DNA from: Strigops habroptila
Lineage: Eukaryota; Chordata; Aves; Psittaciformes; Psittacidae
NCBI RefSeq assembly: GCF_004027225.2
Contig: NC_044289.2
Location: 3,709,761-3,773,760 of the forward strand
DNA: 64,000 nt
Direction: 5' to 3'
Positions 49,743 to 60,243 of the stretch are shown here, in pieces (position 1 is the stretch's first letter; every line of letters starts with the position of its first letter). The notes under the pieces were generated by a model that was not told the origin of the DNA, searched no databases, and saw nothing but the letters and a program-made list of their open reading frames with translations. A program made the position numbers and the translations under genes.

Positions 49743-52162
49743 TCACAAGACAGCAGCAGTGGTTGTATTTGGCCTTTGTTCTAACACAGGCAACTCTGCT
49801 GCCTTGCTCGTTTCCAGGCTCTGCTCCTCTAGGATGGGGGATAGTCCTTCTTTCATGTTCTGCCTTGGGAAATAGCTCTGGGATGGCTGCCTCTTAGAGA
49901 AATACTTGCTGGCAAGCCCCAGGATTTCTGTATATTCACAGCCAGGGTCTTGATCAACCTGAGACGCTCCAGAGATTTCCCAAGTTTCAGCAGGCATTGT
50001 CTGCGTCTCCAGCGAGCCTCTCGAAGGACTCCTGTAATGATGCTCTGTTGGAAGCTGCTGTTTTGCTTTCTCCTGATACCTCCTCCATGCATGTTCCCAT
50101 ATTTCTGCTTCGATTGCATCCTGTAGTTCAGGTGCCGCTGTAAACTGACTGTGTGCAGCTGTGTATGGCTTTCTCTCTGAGTCAGCAATACCAGTGATGC
50201 TCCCGGGCAGTCTGGCACCTTCCTGTCCCTGCTGGGGCTGGGAGTTGGGTTTGGCTTTGTCGAAAGCTGCTTTGACCCTCCTGGTTCTCACCGAGTCCTT
50301 GGTGCCCTTGGGTGTAGGTGGGCAGGGCGGTTTGCGCGGCCGCTCTCCCAGGCAGGAGGAGTCGCTCGGTCCCGCTGCTTTGTGGACATTCCTGATTTTG
50401 GGCAGCTGTTGCCGGAGCCGTTCCTGAAAGGTGCCGCAGGTTGTGTCCCTCTGTTGCCTGGACGAGCACTCACGTCCCCATGCGCTGCGGCTCCATGCGG
50501 GGCCAGGCTCTGCTCTAGCCTCACGGTGAGGGGACAAGGGCTTCCCTCAGCACCACGCTGCCTGCACATGTCCTTCGTGCCCACCCAGCACCCTGCGCTG
50601 GCTCCGCTCCCTGACGGGTGCCCCTTGCCCTGACACAGTGCCGCCGACAGCACAGCCCTCAGCTCCTGTGCCCTGCCTGCCCCCCGAGATGCAGCACGGG
50701 GAGCCCCAGCCTCGGCACCGGCCCCAGTGCTCTGCTCTGCCCTCCCTACCTCCTCTTGCCTCTTCATTTTCTCCTCCTCCAGCCTGTGTGCGGTCAGGTA
50801 CTGCCGGTACTCGTTGAACTCCTTCAGCGTGCAAACCACCTGTGGGCAGACGAGGGCAGGGAGCTCCAGAGCAGGGTCAGACCAGCTCCGCAGCTGCCTG
50901 CCCAGAACCAGCCCCGAGCAGCGGGATGGGAGCTGCTCCCTGCACACGCTCGGAACCCGCTCGCAGGGAACCCTTTCCATAGCCCAGATGACTCCAAACC
51001 TACTTGGCCATCTCTGGTGATGAGACCCCCCCTCTTCAGCAAGCGGAAGTTGCGTTTGCGGTGGTGGTACTCCTGCAGGTAAGGGTCGTGCAGGCTGTTG
51101 TACTCTGTGCCCAGTCGGCGACAGTAGGGATCGCCCAGGTCAAAATACCAGGAGGAGCGTTGAAGCTGTAGAAGAGTATGAACGGGGCTGAGACCAGAAG
51201 AGACAAATGTGCTTCAAGCTCCTGGCACACACAGGGAGGCATTTCCAAACCTCCGAGGCACAGACTAATTCCTGGCTTACTTCCCATCCAGAGGAACTAT
51301 CTCTCTGCTACAGAGAGATGGAGAAGCAGCCCTGTGTGTGCATACATCCTCTGTCTGGTGGCTACCTACTGCGGCTCCTTGTTGTGTTCAACCGTTTACT
51401 GCAGGGGTGAGAGGGTTTCACCCACTGCTGCATCTGCAAGGAGCTAAGCTGTAAGGTTGCCTCCAGCCATGTCTTTTCCTCTGGCCAGCCTGGAGCACTG
51501 CTAGGGGCAAATTCTCCTTGCTGTCGGCACCACGGAACCAGGAGCTTCCTTCAACTCCCCAGCCCTGTCCGTCTGAAGGGCTGCAGCTCCTGCTGAAGGG
51601 TAGGTGGCCTCAAGGACTCCTCTGAATGACAGGAATCCTGTAAATGAGAAGAGCTTTTCTACCCCTTTCTACTTCCTTTACCTTTTCCCCCAGCATTGCC
51701 CTGCTGAAGACAGGCTTGGGGCTGGGCTTCACATGGATCTTGACCCCAAGTGGAAGGTTCAGCAGCTCAGAGTGAATCCTCACAGCAGCTCCTGCTGCCA
51801 GGTGCTGTCTGCTGCCCCTGAGCTAGGAAGACAGAGACACGGCAGCACTAAGTAGCTCAATCAGCCTCCTGCATGGCAGTTGCAAGAAAAGACACTTCCC
51901 AAGGCCCCAGAGCAGCCCGCCATGGCCCAGGCTCCCCAACTGAGCCCTCTCCATGGGACCTGCTGCTCACCTCTCCATTCCATCCCTGTGAACTCAGTGC
52001 CTTTGCCCTTTGAGCACCAGCAGTGAAGCTGTGCTCCACGGCTCCTTCCAAGAGCTCTCTTGGAGTTATGACTCTGCGCTCATTCTGCTCACTCCAGAAG
52101 CTGCTGCTGCAGTCACTGCAGATGGTCTTCCCAGAACGCAGCTTTATAGAGTAGTCACTCAT
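49743..52162 (-). CDS. FSIP2-like: FSIP2-like short protein (5-exon model, about 421 residues)
   Basis: Exons in transcript order: 52162-51971, 51822-51682, 51165-51004, 50839-50750 and 50423-49743 (stop TGA at 49745-49743). All have AG/GT boundaries and all junctions are phase 0. Residues encoded: 64, 47, 54, 30 and 226. Exons 2-4 match the start of fibrous sheath-interacting protein 2 in order: LLNLPLGVKI and LGEK (exon 2); YFDLGDPYCRRLGTEYNSL and HDPYL then LKRGGLIT (exon 3); VVCTLKEFNEYRQYLTAHRL (exon 4). FSIP2 is a testis protein of the sperm-tail fibrous sheath. The rest of that very large protein is absent: exon 5 runs into a stop after a polar, Q/E/P-rich region that I do not recognise. 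Exon 1 (starting MSDYSIKLRS, donor GAG|GTGAGC) is the least certain. A GTGAGA donor near 50303 could truncate exon 5. Introns 3 and 4 are GC-rich and partly lack stops, producing long false frames. A partial inverted duplicate lies at 58.9-60.2 kb. Confidence 0.72.
49792..51113 (-). repeat. Inverted duplication, arm 1 (3' part of the FSIP2-like gene)
   Basis: These 1322 bp, reverse-complemented, align without net insertion or deletion to 58893-60214. Exon 3 (most of it), exons 4-5 and both introns are covered. About 16-18 single-base differences were found by eye, so identity is close to 98.7%. This arm is the parent, because only here does homology continue into upstream exons and the natural stop codon. 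Confidence 0.93.
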
Positions 52163-52164
52163 TG

Positions 52165-52345
52165 GGCCCTCACGATGTTGCCATGTTGCTGCATTGAGCC
52201 ATCACATGCCACCTTGCTATGTTTTCACATCACAGCATTGCCATGTTGCTGCCTTGGGCCATCACCTGCCAACTTCCACACTGTCACATCACCGTGTTGC
52301 CATGTCGCTGCATTGTCACATCACCGTGTTCCTCTGCTGTTGCCT
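52165..52345 (+). repeat. Degenerate minisatellite just upstream of the FSIP2-like gene
   Basis: Blocks such as GTTGCCATGTTGCTGCATTG, CATTGCCATGTTGCTGCCTT and GTTGCCATGTCGCTGCATTG recur about every 60-70 bp, each joined by CATCAC-containing spacers. I count about three imperfect units. It begins three bases beyond the proposed start codon of the gene, so it lies in the 5' UTR or promoter region. Confidence 0.72.
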
Positions 52346-52608
52346 GGCTGCATCTCTTGTCATTCCCTCCTGGTGGTAGGCAGCAGGTATGAGGGTGAGG
52401 AAGTTGGGTCCTGATCTAATGGGGGGTACCTCACCATATCTGACCACTGATCAGACTCAAGCAGGGCGTAAATGGAGCCCCTTGAGCAGTCATTTGGAGC
52501 TGCTCCTTTTTGGAGCAGTGGGTCTGCCTTTGAGGACTGTCCCGTTGGGTTGGGATGTCATCCAAAGGAACTCCTCAAGGCTGAGAGCCCTCCCTTGTTA
52601 GGTGAGTG

Positions 52609-52640
52609 TGCATTTTGGATCATTTGCATTTTGGATCATT
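52609..52640 (+). repeat. Perfect 16-bp tandem duplication
   Basis: The unit TGCATTTTGGATCATT occurs twice without a mismatch. A duplication of this kind is probably a recent replication slip. Confidence 0.8.
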
Positions 52641-53017
52641 TGCCATAAACTTCAAAAATCAGCAGAGTAGTGATGAATCCATGCGACATCCCAGATTTGT
52701 AGGCGATGCCAGTGGAGCTTTAACTGACTTTGAACAATAACTTTCATTTGGCCTCAGTTTATTGGTTCTGTGACATTTAAATTGGTTTATTTGGCAGGAT
52801 GTCCATACAGGAACTGTTAGGGAGGCAGGGATGTGCCCCTTCTCCTCTGGGTGTACAATGGGTGAAGGAGAAGTGGTTTGACCTGCTATCGGTCATAGAG
52901 AATCAAATAAAGCTGCAGGTGTGGTTGTGTTGCACATGCACCATGTCAGGCAAATGGTTGGTACAGACACAGGATAATATTGGAACACCTGGAAGAAAGA
53001 TTTGGAGAAGCCAAACC

Positions 53018-53404
53018 ATTAAATTGGGGCTGTTCAGCCTGGAGAAGAGAAGCTGTGTGGAGACCTCAGAGCAGCTTCCAGGATCTGAAGAGGGCTACAA
53101 GGATGCTGGAGAGGGACTCTTCATCAAGGACTGTAGCAATAGGACAAGGGGAAATGGGTTTAAAGAGGGGAGACTTAGGTTAGATACAAGGAAGAAGTTC
53201 TTTACTGTGAGGGCGGTGAGGCATTGGCACAGGTTGCCCAGAGAAGCTGTGGCTGCCCCATCCCTGGCAGTGTTCAAGGCCAGGTTGGACAGGGCTTGAA
53301 GCAACCTGCTGTAATGTGAGGTGTCCCTACCTGTTGTAGGAGGTTGGATCTAGATGATCTCAAGTTCCTTTCCAACCCAACCCATTCTATGATTCTGTGA
53401 TTGA
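53018..53404 (+). mobile_element. CR1 LINE 3' fragment with terminal repeats
   Basis: The sense strand carries GGGGCTGTTCAGCCTGGAGA, CTCTTCATCAAGGACTGTAG, AGAAGTTCTTTACTGTGAGG, CCAGGTTGGACAGGGCTTGA and ATTCTATGATTCTGTGATTG at its end. It is about 390 bp long and young-looking. It lies between the two FSIP2-like copies. Confidence 0.93.
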
Positions 53405-53924
53405 ATCTATTGGAGCATATAGACAGTAATAAGGATGCAGATAAACCATGAACTAATTGCATTAGAAGGCTATGTGTCTAATTGGGCTCTGTCGGTCCAT
53501 TTTCCACTGCTGAGCTCCTTGGGATGAAGCCAGCACTCCGTGGAAGATCCCCTTGTAGTCACCAGGTGCTTTGGTGGTTGGGGATCAAGGCTCAGCACCA
53601 GAGCTGGAGGGTGCCCAGTGTCTCCTGCTGCTGTTTGAGCTGTCATTGCTTTAGCACAGTGTCCTGGAACACCTCAGTGGGAAAGAGACCCTGAGAGGCT
53701 GCAAGAGACTCTCTAGTGCTGGGGTACAACTGGCCTCTCCTCCAGATGTCAATGCCTGCAGGGTCAGGGTATCTCAAAGCCATCATTGGGCTTACCCAAA
53801 GCCATCCCCAGGAGATGGAGTACCAGCTGTCCCATTTCAGAGATCTGAAGCAGATGCTCTGCGACTGCTGACTGCAGCAACATCAGCACCCACTGTCAAA
53901 CCAGAGCCTTGCTCCCAGCACCAG

Positions 53925-53990
53925 CTTCATCCCTGGCAGTGTTCAAGGTCCCACCAGCCTGTAGGGTCAGGGCTTCAAGTTCCCTTCAAA
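53925..53990 (+). mobile_element. Small decayed CR1 3' fragment
   Basis: CATCCCTGGCAGTGTTCAAG followed by a GGGTCAGGGCTTCAAGTTCC segment resembles the sense CR1 sequence near the 3' end, with a deletion. Weak but plausible. Confidence 0.45.
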
Positions 53991-54517
53991 TATCATATAG
54001 CAAGTGACAGGAACTTAACAGCAACAAACATTCTCATGCCAGCCTTGATCAGAGTCTGACTCCTATTATGTACAAGATTCCACAGGTGACATTCCTTTGA
54101 CACTGTTCTTCTTGTGAGTGCAGACAGATGGACCACTGCAGCAATAGTGCTTACTCAGTCCAGAGATGTTCCCATGTCACTTTTCAACTTAGCAATGCAC
54201 ATAAACATATTTTACATGTAAACTGGGCAATTAAGAAGGCAAATGTTTTAAAATACGAGGATTTATTGGCATAAAATTTGCCATCTATCAACACAGCATA
54301 AATAGTTTTACATAAAAAGCCATCTGGAAACAGGTTGTTTATCATATTTATTCAGTTACAACTTGCTGGGTTAGAGTCTGTGCCTAGCCCATTAACTGTC
54401 AAGACAGTTTGACGTTGCTGATGAGAGGTGGATGTATTTGAAATTCTGCACGATGCATGAATATTAACTTAGGCTTTTAGGCAGCTGCACTATTTCAGGC
54501 AGCTTGGACATACTCTA

Positions 54518-54890
54518 CAGGGTAGGAAAGCTGGGGCTGTTCAGCCTGGAGAGGAGAAGCTGTGTGGAGACCTCAGAGCAGCTTCCAGTATCTGAAGGGG
54601 GGTACAAGGACGCTGGAGAGGGACTCTTCATCAGGGACTGTAGTGATAGGACAAGGGATGATGGGTTTAAACTGAAACAAGGGAAGTTCAGGTTAGAAGC
54701 AAGGAAGAAGTTCTTTACTGTGAGGGTACTGAGGCACTGGCACAGGGCGCCCAGAGAAGTGGTAAATGCTCCATCCCTGGCAGTGTTCAAGGCCAGGTTG
54801 GACAGAGCCTTGGGTGACATAGTCTAGTATGAGACATCCCTGCCCATGGCAGGGGGTTGGAACTGGGTGAGCTTAAGGTCCTTTCCAACT
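54518..54890 (+). mobile_element. CR1 LINE 3' fragment, second copy between the FSIP2-like arms
   Basis: The sense strand carries GGGGCTGTTCAGCCTGGAGA, GGACTGTAGTGATAGGACAA, GAAGAAGTTCTTTACTGTGA, AAGGCCAGGTTGGACAGAGC and TAAGGTCCTTTCCAACTGTT. It lacks the terminal octamer repeats. It is a direct repeat of the copy at 53018, about 1.5 kb apart. Confidence 0.92.
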
Positions 54891-57800
54891 GTTGGAAAGT
54901 AAACCGCTGCATAATTCTACACTGGAATTCCTCTGTAAGAAGAAAGCAGGGTGCAATGCTGCTTTTTGCTTTAGACTCAGTCTGGCTGGAAACCTTGGGG
55001 TCAGGTCTAGAAAGGTATTTGACCGTCTCAACTAGAGTAGAAGGGTCTGGGTGTGGCAATGACAGTGGTAGCAGATTTACTTGTCAGTCAAGAACATGCA
55101 TGGCCTCACGTTGCTCTTTTCAGACAGCACTGGAAAAAGAAGCACATGTTGCATCCTCTGAAGAAGTGCTAGAGTTTTCCTCCTGGGAAACACCACAGGC
55201 TGCAGACAACTCCTCTGCCTGCTGCAGGCCAAAGCAGCAGTTTAGGAGTCATAGTACCAAGCCAGCAGCCACCGGCTTTTCCTGACATTTGCTGTCTCCC
55301 TTCGTTTCAGTAATTAGATCCCCTGTTTTTAAATGTCAGCTCTCACGAGGTGATGCTATTGTATTTAGCACCATGCCCTTCTACTGATTCCAAAACACTT
55401 TGCAGAATTACTATAAATAACCCAATAACAAGAGCCAAATAAGCAGTTACAGCAGAAGGGAAGAGGAAATGAGGAGAGAGCTTCAGAGAAGCTGTCCACT
55501 ATAGTAGGGCTGCCTGAAAGATGACTGTCCCACACAGCAGGGTGAAGGGGTAAAAGGGAGGGTCAGCTACTGCAGGGGACAGGTATGGTGACATCTGCTC
55601 TGTGGCCCAGGCAGATCTGTAAAGGGTGGTTCAGCTATGAGCTGGCATTGTGGTGCTGCTACATGCTCAGGTCCTTGGCCAACACCTTCAATCTCTCCTA
55701 GTCCAGACCCTCTCTAAAATGGAGGAATAGTGATATCTTCTGCCAGCCGTTTGTTTGGCTCTGCTGTTGGTTTTGTGCTCCAACCTAGAACTAGTTGAGC
55801 TTCACCTTGGCTCTACAGTGTTTGGGTTTCTGTCTGTAGTGACAGGGACAACCAACCAAGTTTGGTCCTCTTGTCCTAACACAGGTATCGTGAGACAAAT
55901 CCTGTACACTGTAGTCTGAGTCTAACCCTTCAAAATTCACATCCCCCAGATTATTTGGGCCTCAGACTCCTGCCAGCATTTCCCTGGTCCACAATGTCCT
56001 TGCGTCACCTGGATTGTCACTAGCACCATGCAGATGTAGTGAGCCTGTGCACCAGCTGAAGGCCACTTCCCAGAGCCTCCTGGGCAACCAGTGATCTGCA
56101 GACCACAGCTGGGGAACCAGGAACATGAACAGTCATGGACAACGCACTGTGAGACAGGGGAAAGTCATGCAGAATATGCACAGAAAATCCTGTGTTTTGG
56201 TTGTGTGTTCCTCTGGCAGTGAGGCTCTGCTGACTTGGTAGGGCCCAGAACCAATGATGTGAATTTTGGCACTCGTGGGAAGATGTTGGCAATAAGAGGT
56301 GGTCTTTCAGCTAGCAAAGGTGTAGTATTTTCAGCTGGGGAAGTGCATTTACTCCTTTCACTCTACTACTCCATGAGAGATGCTGGGACCTGCAGCTGCT
56401 TTGGCAGAGACAGGCACCAGCCACCTCCCAGCATGAATGCTCTCTGCCTTCCTGTCTCAAGCTGGAATTGAGTGAGACTTCTGCCTTTGCAAAGCAGTTT
56501 AAGGCATGAGCCATAAAATAAGAGGTGCCATGTGTCCCTATTCCCTGAGCAGGCTTCTTGAGAAGAGCTTCAGGGTGCTATTGGGTTGTTTTTGATTTGC
56601 ACCTTTGTAGAGGCAGAATAGCTTTTGCTAGCTCAGCAGCAGTATGTGTCAACCTGAGGACTGCTTAACAACAGGTCACGATTTACAGGAGCTCTACCAT
56701 TGATGTGCTTTGTTGTTCTTTCTTTGAAAGCAGGTAAAAATGCATATTAAAATACAAGCTCACAGCTATTTCAAAAGCGAGATGCTATTTACATGCATCA
56801 TCCTCATAAAAGAACAGTTGATCTATTTTCAACAGGGCAAATTACACCAGACTACCTCACACAGCTTTAGATATTTGAACCTGTTACAATGAGGAAAGAT
56901 AATTGCTACGACTCACACTGCCTTCTCTGCTGGCAACTGCCCTGGCTCTGCTTGCCGCTGGCTCATAGGTAGGATGAAACTCCAGCAAGAGGCTGGGAGA
57001 AGTGCTTGGTGAGACAGGCCATTTAGCAGCCGCCTTTAGTATTGGCCTGTGGTCATGCTCACTCATTAGCAATAACATCCTTGTTCAGTTCATTCAAGCT
57101 CTACAGCGGTAAGTCCCCAAATAGATTCCAGGTAAAGGAAATGGCTTTATCTATTAAGCTGCTCCTGTTGTTATTAATCATGTAACAACTCAGTCTAGGA
57201 ACTTTATAGCTGTCACTGCATCACATTGCTCAGCTATGGCTGGGCTTGAATACAAATCTCTCTATTTCTGTGGCACAGCCCAGCCCCTAGAAGGAGCTTG
57301 TCCATCAGGCAGTAGAATGAGATGCTGATGTACAAACAAGCGCTCGTGGTGCTGATGGGCAGAAGGCCAGTGGAGTATAGACAACCTGCAAATATTAACT
57401 ACTGCCTCCTCACAGGCAGTGCTGAGAAGGGCTGCAGAAGTGGCTTTTGCTTGGCCAGATTCCCAAATCCCTGATGACTTCAAGACTTTTGTTCTGGTTT
57501 TTGTGTTAAAACAATAGAGCAGTCTCAGGTTGGTGGCCTGAAAAACACAAGGGATGCAGCTGCCAGATTGTAGAGAAACCTGGATAAAGGGTGTAGGGCT
57601 TTCACTGTCCTCCTAGGTGCCTAGAGTTAAAGCTCTCCTAGTTTCAGAGCAGAAGCAAACTTCTAACAGTATAACATTGGGAAGCAATGAAGTAATCCCT
57701 CACCAAGAGCACCTGAGTCACATATGCCCCAGCAGTAGCAGCACTGCTGTTATCAGGCTGAGGATGTAAGACATGCTGGTCTAAAGACATAAACCTGTCA

Positions 57801-58736
57801 AAGAAGAGCTATCACAGAGGACTTCCCTAAATATCCTCACTGGGTGACTCATGAGTATCCTTAACTTCACTGCACGCACAGAGGCAGAGGCACAGTGAGA
57901 AGTGACTGTGGATTTTAGTGTGCACATCAACTTCCCTGGAAGTATCTGATCTCCCTGGGCTGAGACCAGATAACAGAGTATATGGACTGTGAATTGATTC
58001 AGTGCCTAGATCTCAACAATTAAGTAGTCTGAGATACTCAAAAAAAGAGGGGCTTTAATTGCTGACAGTGAGAGTCTTCTCTTGAAATACTTTTTGCTGG
58101 TACTTCCTGCAGAGCAGACCTCCCCAATTCCCCACATCTCATCACCCCAGGTTGCTTTGGTTTCTGCTTTTATATGTTCAACAACACAGAAAACGTTTGT
58201 ACAGAAACAAAAAAGGGCTCAGCATGTTACCTCTGTTACAGCCACATAGGCCTCTTAGGCTTGGGTCAGTCAACAAACCCTTGTTTCCCTTGGGGCACTG
58301 CGATGTGGAGAAGCTAAATGCTTTTCAAATGTGTTGTGAAACCACCAAACCTACCTTCTCTTACCAAGCTCCTGTAGCTAATAAGGGGCAAGGAGGCAAA
58401 AGCACATGTGTTAACGCAGCAGGCTGACAAACACAGCTGCTGACAGAAACACAATGGAAGAAATCATCAAGGGAGCAGAATAATAACCTAGCCAGGAGAT
58501 ACTAATAAAAGCCTGATACCATTCACACAGGTCTATATAATGTATTTGTCACAGACTCCTTCCTCCCTGGGCTTTAGTAATAGGGGACAAATGGCATGCT
58601 GGTTTCTGAAGAGCACATTGCTATACAAACCATGGGGGCCGCCCACTAAGGGAATAATATCTCATCCACCTTCTTCAGCACAGCCCTCTGGCCACTGTGA
58701 GCTGGTGATCAGCAAAGCGCCTTATCTCAGACAGGT
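54891..58736. other. Non-coding stretch between the inverted FSIP2-like copies
   Basis: No gene or repeat was recognised. A 142-codon open frame begins inside the CR1 end (54857-55285) and has no known domain, so it is not called. Confidence 0.45.
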
Positions 58737-58763
58737 CAGCACCACTGTGAATCTTTGCCCAGA
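58737..58763 (+). repeat. Direct repeat, left copy, flanking the FSIP2-like insertion
   Basis: The 16 bp TGAATCTTTGCCCAGA at 58748-58763 recur exactly at 60228-60243. Extending left to CAGC gives 24 matches of 27. It ends exactly where the CR1 fragment begins, as a target-site duplication would. Confidence 0.75.
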
Positions 58764-58892
58764 TTCACTGCTTCTTTGGGCAACCTGTGCCAGTGCCTCA
58801 GCACCCACACTGTAAAAAACTTCTTCCTTATAGCTAACCTGAACTTCCCCTGTTTCAGTATGAACCCATCACCCCTTGTCCTACTGCTCCAA
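58764..58892 (-). mobile_element. CR1 fragment truncated at both ends, fused to the FSIP2-like copy
   Basis: The + strand carries CTTCTTTGGGCAACCTGTGC, CACACTGTAAAAAACTTCTT and ATCACCCCTTGTCCTACTGC, then stops in mid-element (CTCCAA) and switches to FSIP2-like exon sequence (TGGGCACAGAG). The CR1 3' end (octamer repeats) is missing on the other side, so this is an internal piece and not an ordinary CR1 insertion. Confidence 0.88.
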
Positions 58893-60214
58893 TGGGCACA
58901 GAGTACAACAGCCTGCACGATCCTTGCATGCAGGAGTACCACCACCGCAAACGCAACTTCCGCTTGCTGAAGAGGGGGGGTCTCATCACCAGAGATGGCC
59001 AAGTAGGTTTGGAGTCATCGGGCCGATAGAAAGGGTTCCCTGCGAGCGGGTTCCGAGCGTGTGCAGGGAGCAGCTCCCATCTCGCTGCTCGGGGCTGGTT
59101 CTGAGCAGGCAGCTGCGGAGCTGGTCTGACCCTGCTCTGGAGCTCCCTGCCCTCGTCTGCCCACAGGTGGTTTGCACGCTGAAGGAGTTCAACGAGTACC
59201 GGCAGTACCTGACCGCACACAGGCTGGAGGAGGAGAAAATGAAGAGGCAAGAGGAGGTAGGGAGGGCAGAGCAGAGCACTGGGGCCGGTGCCGAGGCTGG
59301 GGCTCCCCGTGCTGCATCTCGGGGGGCAGGCAGGGCACAGGAGCTGAGGGCTGTGCTGTCGGCGGCACTGTGTCAGGGCAAGGGGCACCCGTCAGGGAGC
59401 AGAGCCAGCGCAGGGTGCTGGGTGGGCATGAAGGACATGTGCAGGCAGCGTGGTGCTGAGGGAAGCCCTTGTCCCCTCACCGTGAGGCTAGAGCAGAGCC
59501 TGGCCCTGCATGGAGCCGCAGCGCATGGGGACGTGAGTGCTCGTCCAGGCAACAGAGGGACACAACCTGCGGCACCTTTCAGGAACGGCTCCGGCAACAG
59601 CTGCCCAAAATCAGGAATGTCCACAAAGCAGCGGGACCGAGCGACTCCTCCTGCCTGGGAGAGCGGCCGCGCAAACCGCCCTGCCCACCTACACCCAAGG
59701 GCACCAAGGACTCGGTGAGAACCAGGAGGGTCAAAGCGGCTTTCGACAAAGCCAAACCCAACTCCCAGCCCCAGCAGGGACAGGAAGGTGCCAGACTGCC
59801 CGGGAGCATCACTGGTATTGCTGACTCAGAGAGAAAGCCATACACAGCTGCACACAGTCAGTTTACAGCGGCACCTGAACTACAGGATGCAATCGAAGCA
59901 GAAATATGGGAACATGCATGGAGGAGATATCAGGAGAAAGCAAAACAGCAGCTTCCAACAGAGCATCGTTACAGGAGTCCTTCGAGAGGCTCGCTGGAGA
60001 CGCGGACAATGCCTGCTGAAACTTGGGAAATCTCTGGAGCGTCTCAGGTTGATCAAGACCCTGGCTGTGAATATACAGAAATCCTGGGGCTTGCCAGCAA
60101 GTATTTCTCTAAGAGGCAGCCATCCCAGAGCTATTTCCCAAGGCAGAACATGAAAGAAGGACTATCCCCCATCCTAGAGGAGCAGAGCCTGGAAACGAGC
60201 AAGGCAGCAGAGTT
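58893..60214 (+). repeat. Inverted duplication, arm 2
   Basis: This arm is the same length (1322 bp) and colinear with the reverse complement of 49792-51113. Homology starts inside exon 3, and the exon boundaries map to 59002/59167/59256/59583 exactly as the offset predicts. It ends inside the last exon, 14 bases before the insertion's right-hand direct repeat becomes exact. Confidence 0.93.
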
Positions 60215-60230
60215 TCCAGCATCACCATGA
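58894..60230 (+). pseudogene. 5'-truncated FSIP2-like duplicate
   Basis: It retains the end of exon 3 (to 59002), exon 4 (59167-59256) and exon 5 (59583-60230), with intact splice sites and open frames. It lacks exons 1-2 and the first 19 codons of exon 3; antisense CR1 sequence takes their place. Changes in exon 3 include Tyr-to-Cys and Leu-to-Met in the HDPYL motif. The native C-terminus is lost: after SKAAE the frame reads FPASP and stops at 60228-60230, inside the flanking direct repeat. It has no start codon of its own, so it is probably a pseudogene unless transcription begins upstream and splices in. The 280-codon open frame at 58876-59718 follows the exon 4 frame through the introns and is not the ancestral frame elsewhere. 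Confidence 0.85.
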
Positions 60231-60243
60231 ATCTTTGCCCAGA
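60217..60243 (+). repeat. Direct repeat, right copy, flanking the FSIP2-like insertion
   Basis: This is the partner of 58737-58763: 16 bp exact at 60228-60243 and 24 of 27 overall. It supplies the stop codon that ends the duplicated open frame. Confidence 0.75.

Noticed and set aside
58876..59718. 280-codon frame over the FSIP2-like duplicate
   Set aside because: It is the exon 4 frame running through GC-rich introns and then out of frame with exon 5. It is real sequence but not the ancestral reading.
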